64,000 nucleotides of DNA from Candidatus Parvarchaeota archaeon (GCA_030615175.1 JAUWZX010000001.1:263840-327839), one strand, 5' to 3'. Shown: positions 8,309 through 16,430, numbered from the stretch's first letter. Program-made: numbers and translations. Notes: generated by a model not told the origin, from the letters alone.

Positions 8309-10393
8309 ATGTACAGCGTTCTAAGCGTAAGCCCTGTAATAATAGATGACATGGTTTACCCTGGTCATGATTATGCAACCAATATAAGTGTTTCTGCAAG
8401 GACTGGTAATAAAAGGATGAATGCAACTTGTTCAATAACAGGGGACTTGGCTGAGATAACTAGTCTTGAATGGAGGGGTTATGATTTTTCGCCAGTAAAG
8501 ACGAAGACTAATACAATTAGCCTTGAGGCACCGACTACTGAGGGTTATTATGCGAGTATTATAACTATTAATGTAAGTAATGCAAATAAAGGATGTTGCA
8601 ATGGACAGAATGAACAGGAAATTAATGTAACCTTTAACCTTAATGTTACGAGTCACTCATCACAATTGAATCTCACTATTTTTGAATGCGGGACTAGTGA
8701 TGCAATTGCAGACGCTAATGTTACTTTTAATGGAGTTACTTACGAGACTGATTCTAATGGCAATTTTAAGAGCCCGTGGGTTGCGCTTGGCGCTTATGCT
8801 GTTAATGTAAGCAAGTATCGTTATGAGGATAATAGTTCCACTTTTACTCTAAGTTATGGTATGAATAATGAAACAATATGCCTTGTAGCCCAGCCTTATG
8901 GCAACCTCACTGTTTCTCCCACGAGTATTAGTTCAACAATTGATGCTGGCGAGAGCGAGAACCACATATTGACTCTTTCAAACACTGAGGATAGCAATGA
9001 TGTTGATAACATTACTTTGACAGCAAGTGTTAACTGGATTCATCTTGGGGAAACAAGTATTAGTTCAATAAGTGCTAATGATTACACTCAAGTAGGGCTT
9101 ACTATTGGACCAATCAGCACTGCTGGGACTTATAATGGTGAAGTGCAGGTAAACTCGTCAAATGGCGGGAATGTTTCAGTGTCACTGGCAGTTACTGTTG
9201 AATCTGTAAGTGCTGGACCCAGTCCAGCATGGATTGTAGATACAAGAGTCTTTGAAGAAGTTGAGGAGGAAGAAGTTGAAGAAGTTGAGGAAGAGGAAGT
9301 GATAACTCCTAGTATTGCTGAACTCATAAAAAAGTCTTCATTTAGCGTTGATATTCCGCATATTATTGAGCTTGCAGAGGGCTCGGCAGTGACTATTCAT
9401 GTAGGCGTTAATAATATTGGGCAAGTGGATTTGGAGAATGTCTGGATTAGGACTTATGAATTGCCTGATTGTATTAGCATGATTATAACGCCAAAATTGT
9501 ATAATTATATTCCTGTGGGCGTGGAGAGGTTGTTCATTATTGAAATGCTCGCGAATGAGAATTGCGCTGTCAATATCCTGAATTTCACTATTGTTTCTGA
9601 TTACTTAAGCACTATTAACTTGGTTGAAGTCAGGATTATTCCTAAAGTTACGGTTAGTGTCAGGAAAAGGCTTTTGGATGAGCTTTTGAGGATTGTGGAA
9701 ATAACTAATAATTTGCATGAGGGCATCCTTAAGATAATGGAGAGTGGTTTAAGCGCTGAGGAAGCTGATGAACTACTTACTGAAGTGGAGGATAAAATAA
9801 ATGTAGTGCAGCAGTTAATTGATAATAAGGATTATTCTGTAGCAATTGATACCATATCTGAATTAAAGAATGGTGTTAAGGAAGTGAATTCTGAAATCAC
9901 GCTTGTTTACGAGCGCGAGAGGATTAAGTACATGTCCATTCTCTGGTTTAATAGCGTAGCCACTATTTTCATGCTTATTTTCACGTTTGCAGCAGTAGTA
10001 GTTGTGTTAATGAGGCGCGGGCAGGAGGTTTCGAGGAGGTTAATAAGAAGAGCGATGAGAAGAGCGGAAAGAGGAGTTAGGAAGCCGGAGCACGCGGAGG
10101 TTCTGCATGATAAACCTGCAATAGAAGTAAGGCCTAGGAGAAGAGTTAAGTCAGGCAGTGTTTTACATGTAATTAGGGGGGTTAGTGTTGGGGAGAGGGT
10201 CCTTTTAGTTGAAGTGAAATCCAGTTATCTTAAGAAAACGTCTAAGGGATTTATATTAAATTTAACAGATAAGACTGGAAGCATTCATGGTTTATTTAAG
10301 GAGAAGGTTGAGGGAAGCGTCTTAGTGGAGGGTAAAGTGGGTGTTGACGAGAAAGGACGCAAATATATTAGTATTAAGAGGATTAGAAAATAA
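8309..10393 (+). CDS. Large Ig-like membrane protein with cytoplasmic OB-fold-like tail
   Basis: The first in-frame ATG is at 8309, but the frame is open from 8219 and encodes a hydrophobic stretch (LILVIFLCINCALSQS) that would complete a signal peptide for the out-of-frame ATG at 8202. The true protein is therefore probably about 730 residues. From 8309 the order is: beta domain (1-117), CarboxypepD_reg-like domain (118-195), Ig/COG1470-like domain (196-298) and an acidic Glu/Val linker (309-330). A second Ig-like domain (345-450), a coiled coil (455-540) and one transmembrane helix (about 544-568) follow. The cytoplasmic part has a basic segment and a C-terminal 70-residue domain resembling a tRNA_anti-type OB fold (SGSVLHVIRGVSVGERVLLV...). 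It follows the duplicated A/B module in the same direction. The ligand of the OB-like domain is unknown. Confidence 0.8.
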   Translation: MYSVLSVSPVIIDDMVYPGHDYATNISVSARTGNKRMNATCSITGDLAEITSLEWRGYDFSPVKTKTNTISLEAPTTEGYYASIITINVSNANKGCCNGQNEQEINVTFNLNVTSHSSQLNLTIFECGTSDAIADANVTFNGVTYETDSNGNFKSPWVALGAYAVNVSKYRYEDNSSTFTLSYGMNNETICLVAQPYGNLTVSPTSISSTIDAGESENHILTLSNTEDSNDVDNITLTASVNWIHLGETSISSISANDYTQVGLTIGPISTAGTYNGEVQVNSSNGGNVSVSLAVTVESVSAGPSPAWIVDTRVFEEVEEEEVEEVEEEEVITPSIAELIKKSSFSVDIPHIIELAEGSAVTIHVGVNNIGQVDLENVWIRTYELPDCISMIITPKLYNYIPVGVERLFIIEMLANENCAVNILNFTIVSDYLSTINLVEVRIIPKVTVSVRKRLLDELLRIVEITNNLHEGILKIMESGLSAEEADELLTEVEDKINVVQQLIDNKDYSVAIDTISELKNGVKEVNSEITLVYERERIKYMSILWFNSVATIFMLIFTFAAVVVVLMRRGQEVSRRLIRRAMRRAERGVRKPEHAEVLHDKPAIEVRPRRRVKSGSVLHVIRGVSVGERVLLVEVKSSYLKKTSKGFILNLTDKTGSIHGLFKEKVEGSVLVEGKVGVDEKGRKYISIKRIRK

Positions 10394-10425
10394 TTATAAA
10401 TAGGTAGTGATTAATAATTTAATGA

Positions 10426-10779
10426 ATGGTTGATATTTTACAACCCAAGGAGAAGGGCAGTTTTCACTTTAAGATTGGCAGGGTCAATAAGAAGTTAAAG
10501 GATTGGCTGAAAAGAGTTAAGACAAAAACAGAGAGGACTGAGGGTTTATTAAGTGAGAAGGAGTTAATTGAGGAAAAGTTGGATAAGAGTATTAAAGACC
10601 TTAAACAAGAAGAGGTTACTTTATTAGAAATGTTAAAAGAGGTTCAGGATGAAATAGACCAAGTTTCTAAAGAGAAGAAATTAGTTTTTGGTGATATTAA
10701 GAAGTTACGCTTAAGGAAGGAGAAGTTATTGAAGGATATAGAGTTTGTAAGGAATGCATTGAACAGGGAGTTAAAGTAG
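10426..10779 (+). CDS. Small coiled-coil protein, unknown function
   Basis: A 117-residue, charged protein with no signal peptide. Residues from about 45 to 115 are heptad-rich and almost entirely Glu, Lys, Leu and Ile, predicting one long coiled coil or a helical hairpin. The N-terminus (ILQPKEKGSFHFKIGRVNKK) is different in character. The start at 10426 is the first ATG that reads through; an ATG four bases earlier stops after three codons. It follows the Ig/OB membrane protein by 32 bases on the same strand and could bind its cytoplasmic tail, which is inference only. Confidence 0.75.
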   Translation: MVDILQPKEKGSFHFKIGRVNKKLKDWLKRVKTKTERTEGLLSEKELIEEKLDKSIKDLKQEEVTLLEMLKEVQDEIDQVSKEKKLVFGDIKKLRLRKEKLLKDIEFVRNALNRELK

Positions 10780-10849
10780 TATAATCCTTTTTTTCAGAGT
10801 ATAGTGAAATATATTAAGATTAATATATTAAAAGGATTTATCAATTAAT

Positions 10850-12319
10850 GTGAAAATCATTTATTTATTAATCCTTATCTTATTGGCTGGGATGGTATTC
10901 TTAAGCCCTGGCATTACTGGTTTTATGGTTGCTAATGCTTCACCAGTTCGCGCTAATCTACGCTTTAAGAACAGCGCTGGAATGGAGTTGCCTGCAGAGA
11001 AGAAGATATACAAGCAGGGCTTGTTAGTTAATAAGTCAAGTAATGGGACAATCATGTCAGGCAGGTACGAAGTTGACGTGAACTTTCAGGATAGCGTTGT
11101 CAAGAAGATTAAATTCAAGAACATTAAATTAGACAGGGATGAGTTATTATTCAGTATTGACGAGCTAGAGAACCATGATTATGCCCAGATTTACAATATT
11201 GACCCCAAGGACCTTGATTTTGATTTAGCAGAAGTAACTGTTAATGCAAAGGGCAGGATGCTGTACAAGTGCGTTGATTACGTTGACGGCGCGTGCTTAA
11301 GCGACTGGCTGTTCATCATGGATTTAACTCCTGGCATGGATTACACTTTTACCTTAATACCTGAGGACCCTACTTATGTTGAATTGCAAACGCCTGTTTC
11401 ATGCACTAAGTATTCTGGCGGCAAGGACGCGGCTTGCGCTGACGTGGCAAACATGCAGACTGCTGACTCAAATTATGAAGAGGCAAGCACGGCTAGCGGC
11501 ACTGTTGCGTGGATTCTAAGTAATCATACTAATTCCGATTTAATACCTGCTGCCGCGACTAGTATTAATTGCTCTTACATATGCGTTATCTGGTGGAAGG
11601 AAACTACAACCATTGATACTAACTGCCAGGTGGATTTCAGCGTTGATATGGGAGCTAATTTTGATACTGTCTGGAGCAGCGCTGACTGTTCAGGTCTTGG
11701 TACAAGCGACCCAGGGGATACTGTGCCTGATAACTGCGTTGGGGGCTGGATAAATGTTACTACTTATGTTGATACTATTGCAAAGGCTGAAAAGGTTGCA
11801 GTAAAGATGTCTGGCACAAAATCAGGAGCTGCCGGTGGAAGCAAGGATGTACGTGTTGATTACGTTGTGTTTAACGTGAGTTTTGAATCAGCAGCAGTGA
11901 CTGTTGACATTTCATTAACTAATACTCCGATTCTTTTCTGCCCAACTGGTATTGGGAATGTTCAGGCAGATGACGGCGGCGCAACTTATGACTGTAGTGG
12001 AGGGACTTCAAGCGAGCCTGACGGTTATCCTCTGGTTGTTTCAGTTGAGTCTGGAACAACAGTTAATGTTGACCTTTGGATTAAGGGGTCTGGTGATTTA
12101 GTGAATAATTCTGATTCAGTACTTCTTGCAAACCTGACATTTGATAATAGTACTAGCGGGACGCCAACGAATACAACAACAGATTATCAGATAGTGTATA
12201 AGAATTCAGGGCACCCGTCAACTAACAATATTTACTGGTGGATGTTCATTCCAGGCGGCGCGAAAGCCCTTACTTACGAGAATACCATAACTATAAAGGC
12301 AAATGAGACTTCAGCATAA
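10850..12319 (+). CDS. Large secreted or surface protein, unknown family
   Basis: The 489-residue protein starts with GTG at 10850; the overlapping ATG at 10848 stops at once. A hydrophobic N-terminus (IIYLLILILLAGMVFL) acts as a signal peptide or anchor. The rest is Asn, Thr, Ser and Asp rich with scattered cysteines (YKCVDYVDGACL, PVSCTKYSGGKDAACAD) and no C-terminal membrane helix. The repeated beta-strand-like texture suggests Ig or beta-sandwich domains exposed outside the cell. It ends the surface locus, 11 bases before the convergent tRNA-Phe gene. No catalytic motif is seen. Confidence 0.8.
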   Translation: MKIIYLLILILLAGMVFLSPGITGFMVANASPVRANLRFKNSAGMELPAEKKIYKQGLLVNKSSNGTIMSGRYEVDVNFQDSVVKKIKFKNIKLDRDELLFSIDELENHDYAQIYNIDPKDLDFDLAEVTVNAKGRMLYKCVDYVDGACLSDWLFIMDLTPGMDYTFTLIPEDPTYVELQTPVSCTKYSGGKDAACADVANMQTADSNYEEASTASGTVAWILSNHTNSDLIPAAATSINCSYICVIWWKETTTIDTNCQVDFSVDMGANFDTVWSSADCSGLGTSDPGDTVPDNCVGGWINVTTYVDTIAKAEKVAVKMSGTKSGAAGGSKDVRVDYVVFNVSFESAAVTVDISLTNTPILFCPTGIGNVQADDGGATYDCSGGTSSEPDGYPLVVSVESGTTVNVDLWIKGSGDLVNNSDSVLLANLTFDNSTSGTPTNTTTDYQIVYKNSGHPSTNNIYWWMFIPGGAKALTYENTITIKANETSA

Positions 12320-12330
12320 TAGAAAATGAA

Positions 12331-12437
12331 TGGGACGGGTGAGATTTGAACTCACGACTTCATGGTCTTCAGCTTTGCAGGAATAATAACGCACTGTTAA
12401 TATCCTCATGCACTCTCCCATGCTGAGTTACCGTCCC
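12331..12437 (-). tRNA. tRNA-Phe (anticodon GAA) with a 33-nt intron at position 30/31
   Basis: Acceptor GGGACGG pairs with CCGTCCC, the D stem is ACTC/GAGT, and the T arm is GTGAG-TTCAAAT-CTCAC with A73. Read without interruption the anticodon stem fails. Removing 33 bases (12374-12406) gives CATGG-CTGAAGA-CCATG, a perfect five-pair stem with anticodon GAA (12368-12370). CCA is not encoded. Total length is 107 bases, leaving a 74-nt mature body. Confidence 0.92.
12374..12406 (-). other. Non-canonical tRNA intron (tRNA-Phe, 30/31)
   Basis: The splice sites form a bulge-helix-bulge. Exon TGCA pairs with intron TGCA as the four-base central helix. The 5' bulge is TG^A and the 3' bulge AA^G, each cut after the second base, and an inner helix GGA/TCC closes the intron. 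The outer helix is weak (AG/CT). Cutting here restores a perfect anticodon stem. Confidence 0.88.
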
Positions 12438-12439
12438 AA

Positions 12440-13009
12440 TATTTTTTCTCCATAAAGAGAAAGTTTAAATGCTTTTTTATTTGTTCCTTTATACTTTCTT
12501 AAGTGTGTATTGAATCCTTTATCCTTTAAAATTTTAACCATTTAGTCTATTATCTAAAATTCTTTTCTTTTAGGTGCGAGTTCTTTCAGTATGCATGACC
12601 GCGAAACTTGTGTTTCATTGTTTCTGGTAATATTCAAGAACCATTCGGTACCAGTAAAAATTCCATTGTAACTCATTTTTATTCCATTACTTTAAAATTT
12701 CATACTTTCTTAAAAAAGGTAAAGTGAGTGAAAAAAGGCATGGACACAAAAAATCAAAGTAAACGCTGCGTACTTGGGTTTTAAGAGCAGTATCTTATTC
12801 ACGATTTCAGGTTTTTAAGTATTTTCCTTTTTGCGCCAGGAGTCACTTACCAAACTTAGGAATTGTTCCGTTGTAGGGTTCACTGATTAATTCCGTTAAT
12901 CTTTCATTGCGCGCGGTTTGGAACTCTAATGAAAGTAGTAATTTACTCTTAATTATTAGTTTTCCGTTCTCGCAAATCTTATATAGAACTTGCTGTTTAA
13001 TTTATATTA
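12440..13009. other. 570-base stretch without a recognisable gene
   Basis: Between tRNA-Phe and the 13010 gene no frame of useful length has a start. Apart from the tRNA-Phe promoter, I see a TATA-like CTTATATA near 12976-12983 that fits the plus-strand gene at 13010. Short TTCCGTT words also recur here and in the 13522-13580 spacer. I found no RNase P or SRP RNA core motif by eye, but an unrecognised small RNA cannot be excluded. Confidence 0.5.
12461..12470 (-). promoter_or_regulatory. TATA-like element of tRNA-Phe
   Basis: On the minus strand the element reads ATTTAAACTT and lies 24-33 bases before the first base of tRNA-Phe, the expected spacing for an archaeal TATA box. Confidence 0.45.
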
Positions 13010-13522
13010 ATGTTTAAGCGGTTGTTTGGGATTCATAAAATAGAGAAAAAAATTGATGGTTTTACAGATTCTTTAGTAAGGTCCTGGGGGTGGATTAAGC
13101 ACTTGAATAATATAACAGAACTCTATGAGGAGCGTATTAAGAGGTTAGAACAAAGCAATATTCAGTTGATAGAACTTACTAGTCAATTAATCGGCAGCAT
13201 GGAAGAAGAGGAATATGAAGAAGTGGAAGAGCAAAAACAGCAACTTGTTTCTTCAAGGATTGAGTTGCCTAATAAGGATATTGCTTTAATGCAAATCCTT
13301 TACCAGTACGCTGCTTTTGACAGGAATAATGCTGTATCAACTCAAGAAGTATATAATAATTTAACATATAAGATTACTGAGAGGGGTTTAAGAAAGAAGT
13401 TAATGAGTTTGATACAGTCTGGTTTGATTAATAGTATTAAGAAAGGGAACACGAGACATTGGTTTATTAATACAGGCAGTTTGGCAAAAATTAAGAAAGC
13501 GATTAAGGAAAAAGAGGAATAA
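13010..13522 (+). CDS. Coiled-coil protein with C-terminal winged-helix domain
   Basis: A 170-residue soluble protein. The N-terminus begins MFKRLFGIHKIEKKIDGF and runs into a coiled coil (about 35-65) and an acidic patch (EEEEYEEVEE). Residues 88-165 look like a winged helix: IALMQILYQYA, STQEVYNNLTYKITERGLRKK and LIQSGLINSIKKGNTRHWFI. This is the architecture of small archaeal DNA-binding regulators, and the protein at 15032 shares it without close sequence identity. The target is unknown. A TATA-like sequence sits about 27-34 bases before the start, so its mRNA may be nearly leaderless. Confidence 0.75.
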   Translation: MFKRLFGIHKIEKKIDGFTDSLVRSWGWIKHLNNITELYEERIKRLEQSNIQLIELTSQLIGSMEEEEYEEVEEQKQQLVSSRIELPNKDIALMQILYQYAAFDRNNAVSTQEVYNNLTYKITERGLRKKLMSLIQSGLINSIKKGNTRHWFINTGSLAKIKKAIKEKEE

Positions 13523-13696
13523 GTTCCGTTAGGGGTGTTCCTGTTCTTGAGAACTTCTGTATTAGTTCCGTTTGATTCCTTAAGGTTCCTCTTCGTGTGA
13601 GACCTCCTTCCCGGCACCCAAGACGAAGAAAGCCGGAGTTAATCAGTATCATGCAGGTTCTTTAATAAGCCGGTTATTTTATTAATATCAAAAGGA

Positions 13697-13704
13697 TTTA
13701 AAAG
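13697..13704 (+). promoter_or_regulatory. TATA box of tRNA-Gln
   Basis: TTTAAAAG lies 26-33 bases upstream of the first base of tRNA-Gln, preceded by purines as in an archaeal BRE. Confidence 0.5.
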
Positions 13705-13729
13705 TGATTAATTATTAAGAATTATTGAT

Positions 13730-13802
13730 AGCCCCGTAGTCTAGCGGCCAAGGATAACTGGCTCTGGACCAGTAGACCCAGGTTCGAATCCTGGCGGGGC
13801 TA
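13730..13802 (+). tRNA. tRNA-Gln (anticodon CTG)
   Basis: Acceptor AGCCCCG pairs with CGGGGCT, starting with A1 as in other archaeal tRNA-Gln. The anticodon arm ACTGG-CTCTGGA-CCAGT gives CTG, and the T arm is CCAGG-TTCGAAT-CCTGG with A73. There is no intron and no encoded CCA. Confidence 0.95.
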
Positions 13803-13854
13803 TTCCATTAATTATTTAAATAGTTAAAGGATTCTAAAAGTTAAGGTGAAATAA

Positions 13855-14307
13855 ATGCCGGTAATAAATGTGCAATTAAAAGGGATTAACATTAATAGGG
13901 AAGACTTTATAGGTAAGATGCAACTGAAGAACATTCATAACAATGTTTTGGTAAAAGATGTAAGAGAACAGAAAGTTAATATGGGTAATATCAAGAAAGC
14001 TCTTGTGTTTACATTTAACTTTAAGAGCGAGTACTTGTTGGATAAGCCCAAGGATAAGAAGTTCGGAACTTTAGAATTAATTGGAGATGTAGTCTACGTT
14101 ACTGAAGAAAAATTGATGAATTCCATTATTAAACAATGGAAGAAGGACAAGAAGATTAAGGAATCAGTGTTAGTGGAAGTATTGCAAGCAGCCTTTGATA
14201 TGGCAAAAGTGGAAGCAATATACTTGTCCAGGAAAGTAATGTTGCCAAGCCCAATAGAATTACCTAAGGTTAGGCCTCCAAGTCAAAATCAAGGATACAT
14301 TGGTTAA
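13855..14307 (+). CDS. Conserved archaeal protein of unknown function
   Basis: A 150-residue soluble protein beginning MPVINVQLKGININREDF. It alternates predicted beta strands (KALVFTFNFKSEYLL, FGTLELIGDVVYV) with a helical C-terminal half (VLVEVLQAAFDMAKVEAIYLS) and ends in a proline-rich LPSPIELPKVRPP. Similar small proteins ending in a PPPIPLPK-like motif occur in other small archaeal genomes as far as I recall, and a SecB-like fold has crossed my mind but is not demonstrable here. The start overlaps no other gene. The following membrane-anchored gene overlaps its stop by one base. Confidence 0.75.
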   Translation: MPVINVQLKGININREDFIGKMQLKNIHNNVLVKDVREQKVNMGNIKKALVFTFNFKSEYLLDKPKDKKFGTLELIGDVVYVTEEKLMNSIIKQWKKDKKIKESVLVEVLQAAFDMAKVEAIYLSRKVMLPSPIELPKVRPPSQNQGYIG

Positions 14308-14723
14308 TGTCATTTAAGTTTTTCTTTGTGGTCTTTGTACTTTTAGTAGCAGTAGTAGTTAGTTCCGTTTTAATCGGAACTTTAGTTCTGAAAGAAACAA
14401 CAGTTGTTTACGTTCCTTCGGAACAATTAATTATTAACTTCTTTTTATGGGCTGATGGTTCTTGGAATTTAAAAATTAAGAATGACCATTCGCAGAACAT
14501 TACTTTAAACAGTCTTTTTATAAGCATAAGTGATGTTGTGGTTAATTCCTCACTTTCCGATATTATGCCTGTACAGGGATTAAAGACTCTTAAATCAAAT
14601 TATATAACGAGGACCGCGTCAGGAGTTGCTAATCTTGATTATTATGGGTTTATTCGCCTTGTTTATACTCTTGATAATAAGGTAAGGATATTAACCAAGG
14701 AGGTTACCGGCTTTTACAAGTAG
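14307..14723 (+). CDS. Small membrane-anchored exported protein
   Basis: 138 residues with a short N-terminus (MSFK) and a strong hydrophobic segment to about residue 27, then a beta-rich extracellular domain with one NIT and one NSS sequon. The layout is that of an N-terminally anchored surface protein and could be pilin-like, but no clear prepilin cleavage motif precedes the hydrophobic segment. Its ATG overlaps the stop of the previous gene by one base, so the two are probably co-expressed. Family not recognised. Confidence 0.7.
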   Translation: MSFKFFFVVFVLLVAVVVSSVLIGTLVLKETTVVYVPSEQLIINFFLWADGSWNLKIKNDHSQNITLNSLFISISDVVVNSSLSDIMPVQGLKTLKSNYITRTASGVANLDYYGFIRLVYTLDNKVRILTKEVTGFYK

Positions 14724-14943
14724 GCTTAAACTCTCACTTTTACTTAAAAACCCCTTTTTCTTTAATGAATTATCTATCCTTTTTATGTTCTAATAGATTG
14801 TTTGTGCTTAGCCAGCTCTCACTTTTATAATGATTCCATAGGGGGCTGCATTTAACTCACTTTTGACGAAAAAACACACGCGTCCTTTACAGTACAGTCA
14901 TCAATTCCGAAACATATCTTGTAATCTATATTTAGTAGTGCTT

Positions 14944-14993
14944 GTGTTGGATGTGTTGGAACAGGTGTTGGAACAAGTGTTGGATGTGTTGGA
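14944..14993 (+). repeat. Five direct copies of GTGTTGGA upstream of a winged-helix gene
   Basis: Copies begin at 14944, 14953, 14965, 14977 and 14986, with spacings of 9, 12, 12 and 9 bases, and most are followed by A or AAC. A sixth GTGTTGGAAC lies near 15093, inside the downstream gene. The array sits 39-88 bases before the ATG at 15032. It could be a multi-site operator for that DNA-binding protein, or a decayed coding repeat, since every spacing is a multiple of three. Confidence 0.6.
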
Positions 14994-15031
14994 ACACAAC
15001 TTTAATAAACTTAAAATACTTTAATTATACT

Positions 15032-15592
15032 ATGGGGTTCTTTGACAGATTTAAAAAGAAAAAGAAAAAAAAAGGAAGAAAAAGTAAAAGAAGTGTTGGA
15101 ACACAAAAAACAATTCAAAAAAAGAGGGAAAAAATTGTTGAACCAAGTAGCGTCTTGCTAAAAGAGTGGACTCAGATAATTAAAAAAGTTGAAAACCACC
15201 CTTTATCCCAGGCAAGATTGATAAACACAAAAATTCTGGAGCAGTTAACAGAGATTTTGACAAGCATGGACCAAAAACTTGAAAGTTTAAAGAAATTAGA
15301 TGAAATAATTAGCCTGCTTAGCAGGGAAAGGGAGGAATTAGAGCAGGCTGGGATGCCTACAGAATCACTGGATGCTGCTATTGCAAAGCTTAAAGGCTTA
15401 AGCACCAAAGACAAAGAAGCGGTTGATGTGTTAAAAAAACACAAGTCAATTACAACTGAACAGTTTGCAAAGAAGGTTGGATTAAGCAGGTCAACTGCAT
15501 CAAGCAGATTAAACAAACTGCACAGCCTTGGGCTGCTTAAAAAAATGACAAAAGAGAGGAGAATAATATTTAAAATGGATAAAAACTTTTAA
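15032..15592 (+). CDS. Coiled-coil protein with C-terminal MarR-like winged helix
   Basis: I start the gene at the ATG at 15032 (MGFFDRFKKKKKKKGRKSKR). The longer TTG-initiated frame from 14942 would translate the upstream repeat array into Cys-Trp repeats and is unlikely. The 186-residue protein has a very basic N-terminus, a helical middle with a coiled coil (about 70-110), and residues 128-186 forming a winged helix: LKKHKSITTEQFAKKVGLSR, STASSRLNKLHSLGLLKK and a wing. The GTGTTGGA array upstream suggests autoregulation; that is inference. Confidence 0.78.
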   Translation: MGFFDRFKKKKKKKGRKSKRSVGTQKTIQKKREKIVEPSSVLLKEWTQIIKKVENHPLSQARLINTKILEQLTEILTSMDQKLESLKKLDEIISLLSREREELEQAGMPTESLDAAIAKLKGLSTKDKEAVDVLKKHKSITTEQFAKKVGLSRSTASSRLNKLHSLGLLKKMTKERRIIFKMDKNF

Positions 15593-16000
15593 GCAAAGAT
15601 TAAATCATTTATAACAATATCTTTTAAGCAAAGACAGTATTTTTATGTTCAAAAACACGCCCTAAAAGGGCATAATTAACACAAAAAGTTAGGTTATTTG
15701 TGAACACAAAATCAGACATTTTTGTATACGTATTCCTTTGCTATACTTTTTGTATAATAGGGATTTGTATTATTTTGTCCAACAAAAGCAGTCATTTGGA
15801 ATATATTACTTGAAGTGTAATAACTCCACCTTGTGTAAGGTAAGCTTGCTTATGCGTGTCAAACATGTAAAAACATATGTTTTAAGCCGTTTTTCCGGAG
15901 TGTTCCTTTTTTTCGGAAAAATGTGTTCAAATTGCCTAAATTTCAGGGTCAATAAAATCGATAAAATTTTATGGACAAAACCATACATATTGCAAACTGC
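15593..16000. other. 408-base AT-rich stretch without a supported gene
   Basis: This lies between two small accessory genes. It holds a direct repeat CTTTTAAGCAAAGA (about 15588 and 15620), a small hairpin GCCCT-AAA-AGGGC at 15659-15671 and an inverted repeat TTTTTCCG/CGGAAAAA at 15890-15897 and 15914-15921. An 88-codon frame at 15738-16004 has atypical composition and I do not call it a gene. Confidence 0.5.
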
Positions 16001-16375
16001 TTAGACTTCAATTATTTCGTCAAGCATTTTTAGCATTATTTGCTTTTCGTGTTTGCTTATTAACTGTTTTTCTATTGCTTTGGCAAATAGCGTTGGCATG
16101 AATTCGTACTTGTGCAGTTTGGTGCCAATATCTGTTCTTTTAATCAGCCCTAAGCGCTGCCATTGCTTGATTATCTCATATGAGCGGCTGCTCTTTAATG
16201 GCAGGTCCGTTGTTGCGAATTTCTTATTAAATACTCTAATGATGAAGTTCATGTGCTTGCTTAATTCTTTATACTCATTGCACAGCCATTTAGTGATTAG
16301 TAATTGGTATATCAGTTTTTCGTTGCTTTTCTCAAAATCCTTTTTAATTACTCTTTCTTCCTTGCTTAATTCCAT
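16001..16375 (-). CDS. Small helical protein, possible winged helix, unknown function
   Basis: A 124-residue soluble, Lys/Glu-rich protein (MELSKEERVIKKDFEKSNEK...). The middle, SSRSYEIIKQWQRLGLIKRT, reads like the recognition part of a winged helix (helix, turn, LGLI, basic wing), and the rest is helical. There is no signal peptide. It stands alone, convergent with the 15032 gene and divergent from 16431 with a 55-base gap that must hold both promoters. It is probably an accessory regulator; I do not recognise a family. Confidence 0.6.
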   Translation of the reverse strand: MELSKEERVIKKDFEKSNEKLIYQLLITKWLCNEYKELSKHMNFIIRVFNKKFATTDLPLKSSRSYEIIKQWQRLGLIKRTDIGTKLHKYEFMPTLFAKAIEKQLISKHEKQIMLKMLDEIIEV

Positions 16376-16430
16376 ATTAATATTATTACTATAAACTTTT
16401 TTAAGTATTTACTTATTCTAATAATCATTA

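Noticed and set aside
12440-13009. Possible RNase P or SRP RNA.
   Set aside because: I found none of the conserved core motifs by eye; a covariance-model search would be needed to settle it.
14942-15031. An N-terminal Cys-Trp repeat extension of the 15032 gene starting at TTG.
   Set aside because: It would translate the GTGTTGGA array. The ATG at 15032 begins a sensible basic N-terminus, and a repeat of this kind upstream of a DNA-binding protein fits an operator better.
15890-15921. The AAGC(C)GTTTTTCCG word resembling part of the mobile tRNA intron.
   Set aside because: Only about 13-15 bases match and the surrounding sequence differs; likely chance in AT-rich DNA.
15738-16004. An 88-codon plus-strand frame.
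   Set aside because: Composition is unlike neighbouring genes, with many Cys, Phe and Tyr and no domain, and the region contains hairpins and repeats. I list the region as non-coding.
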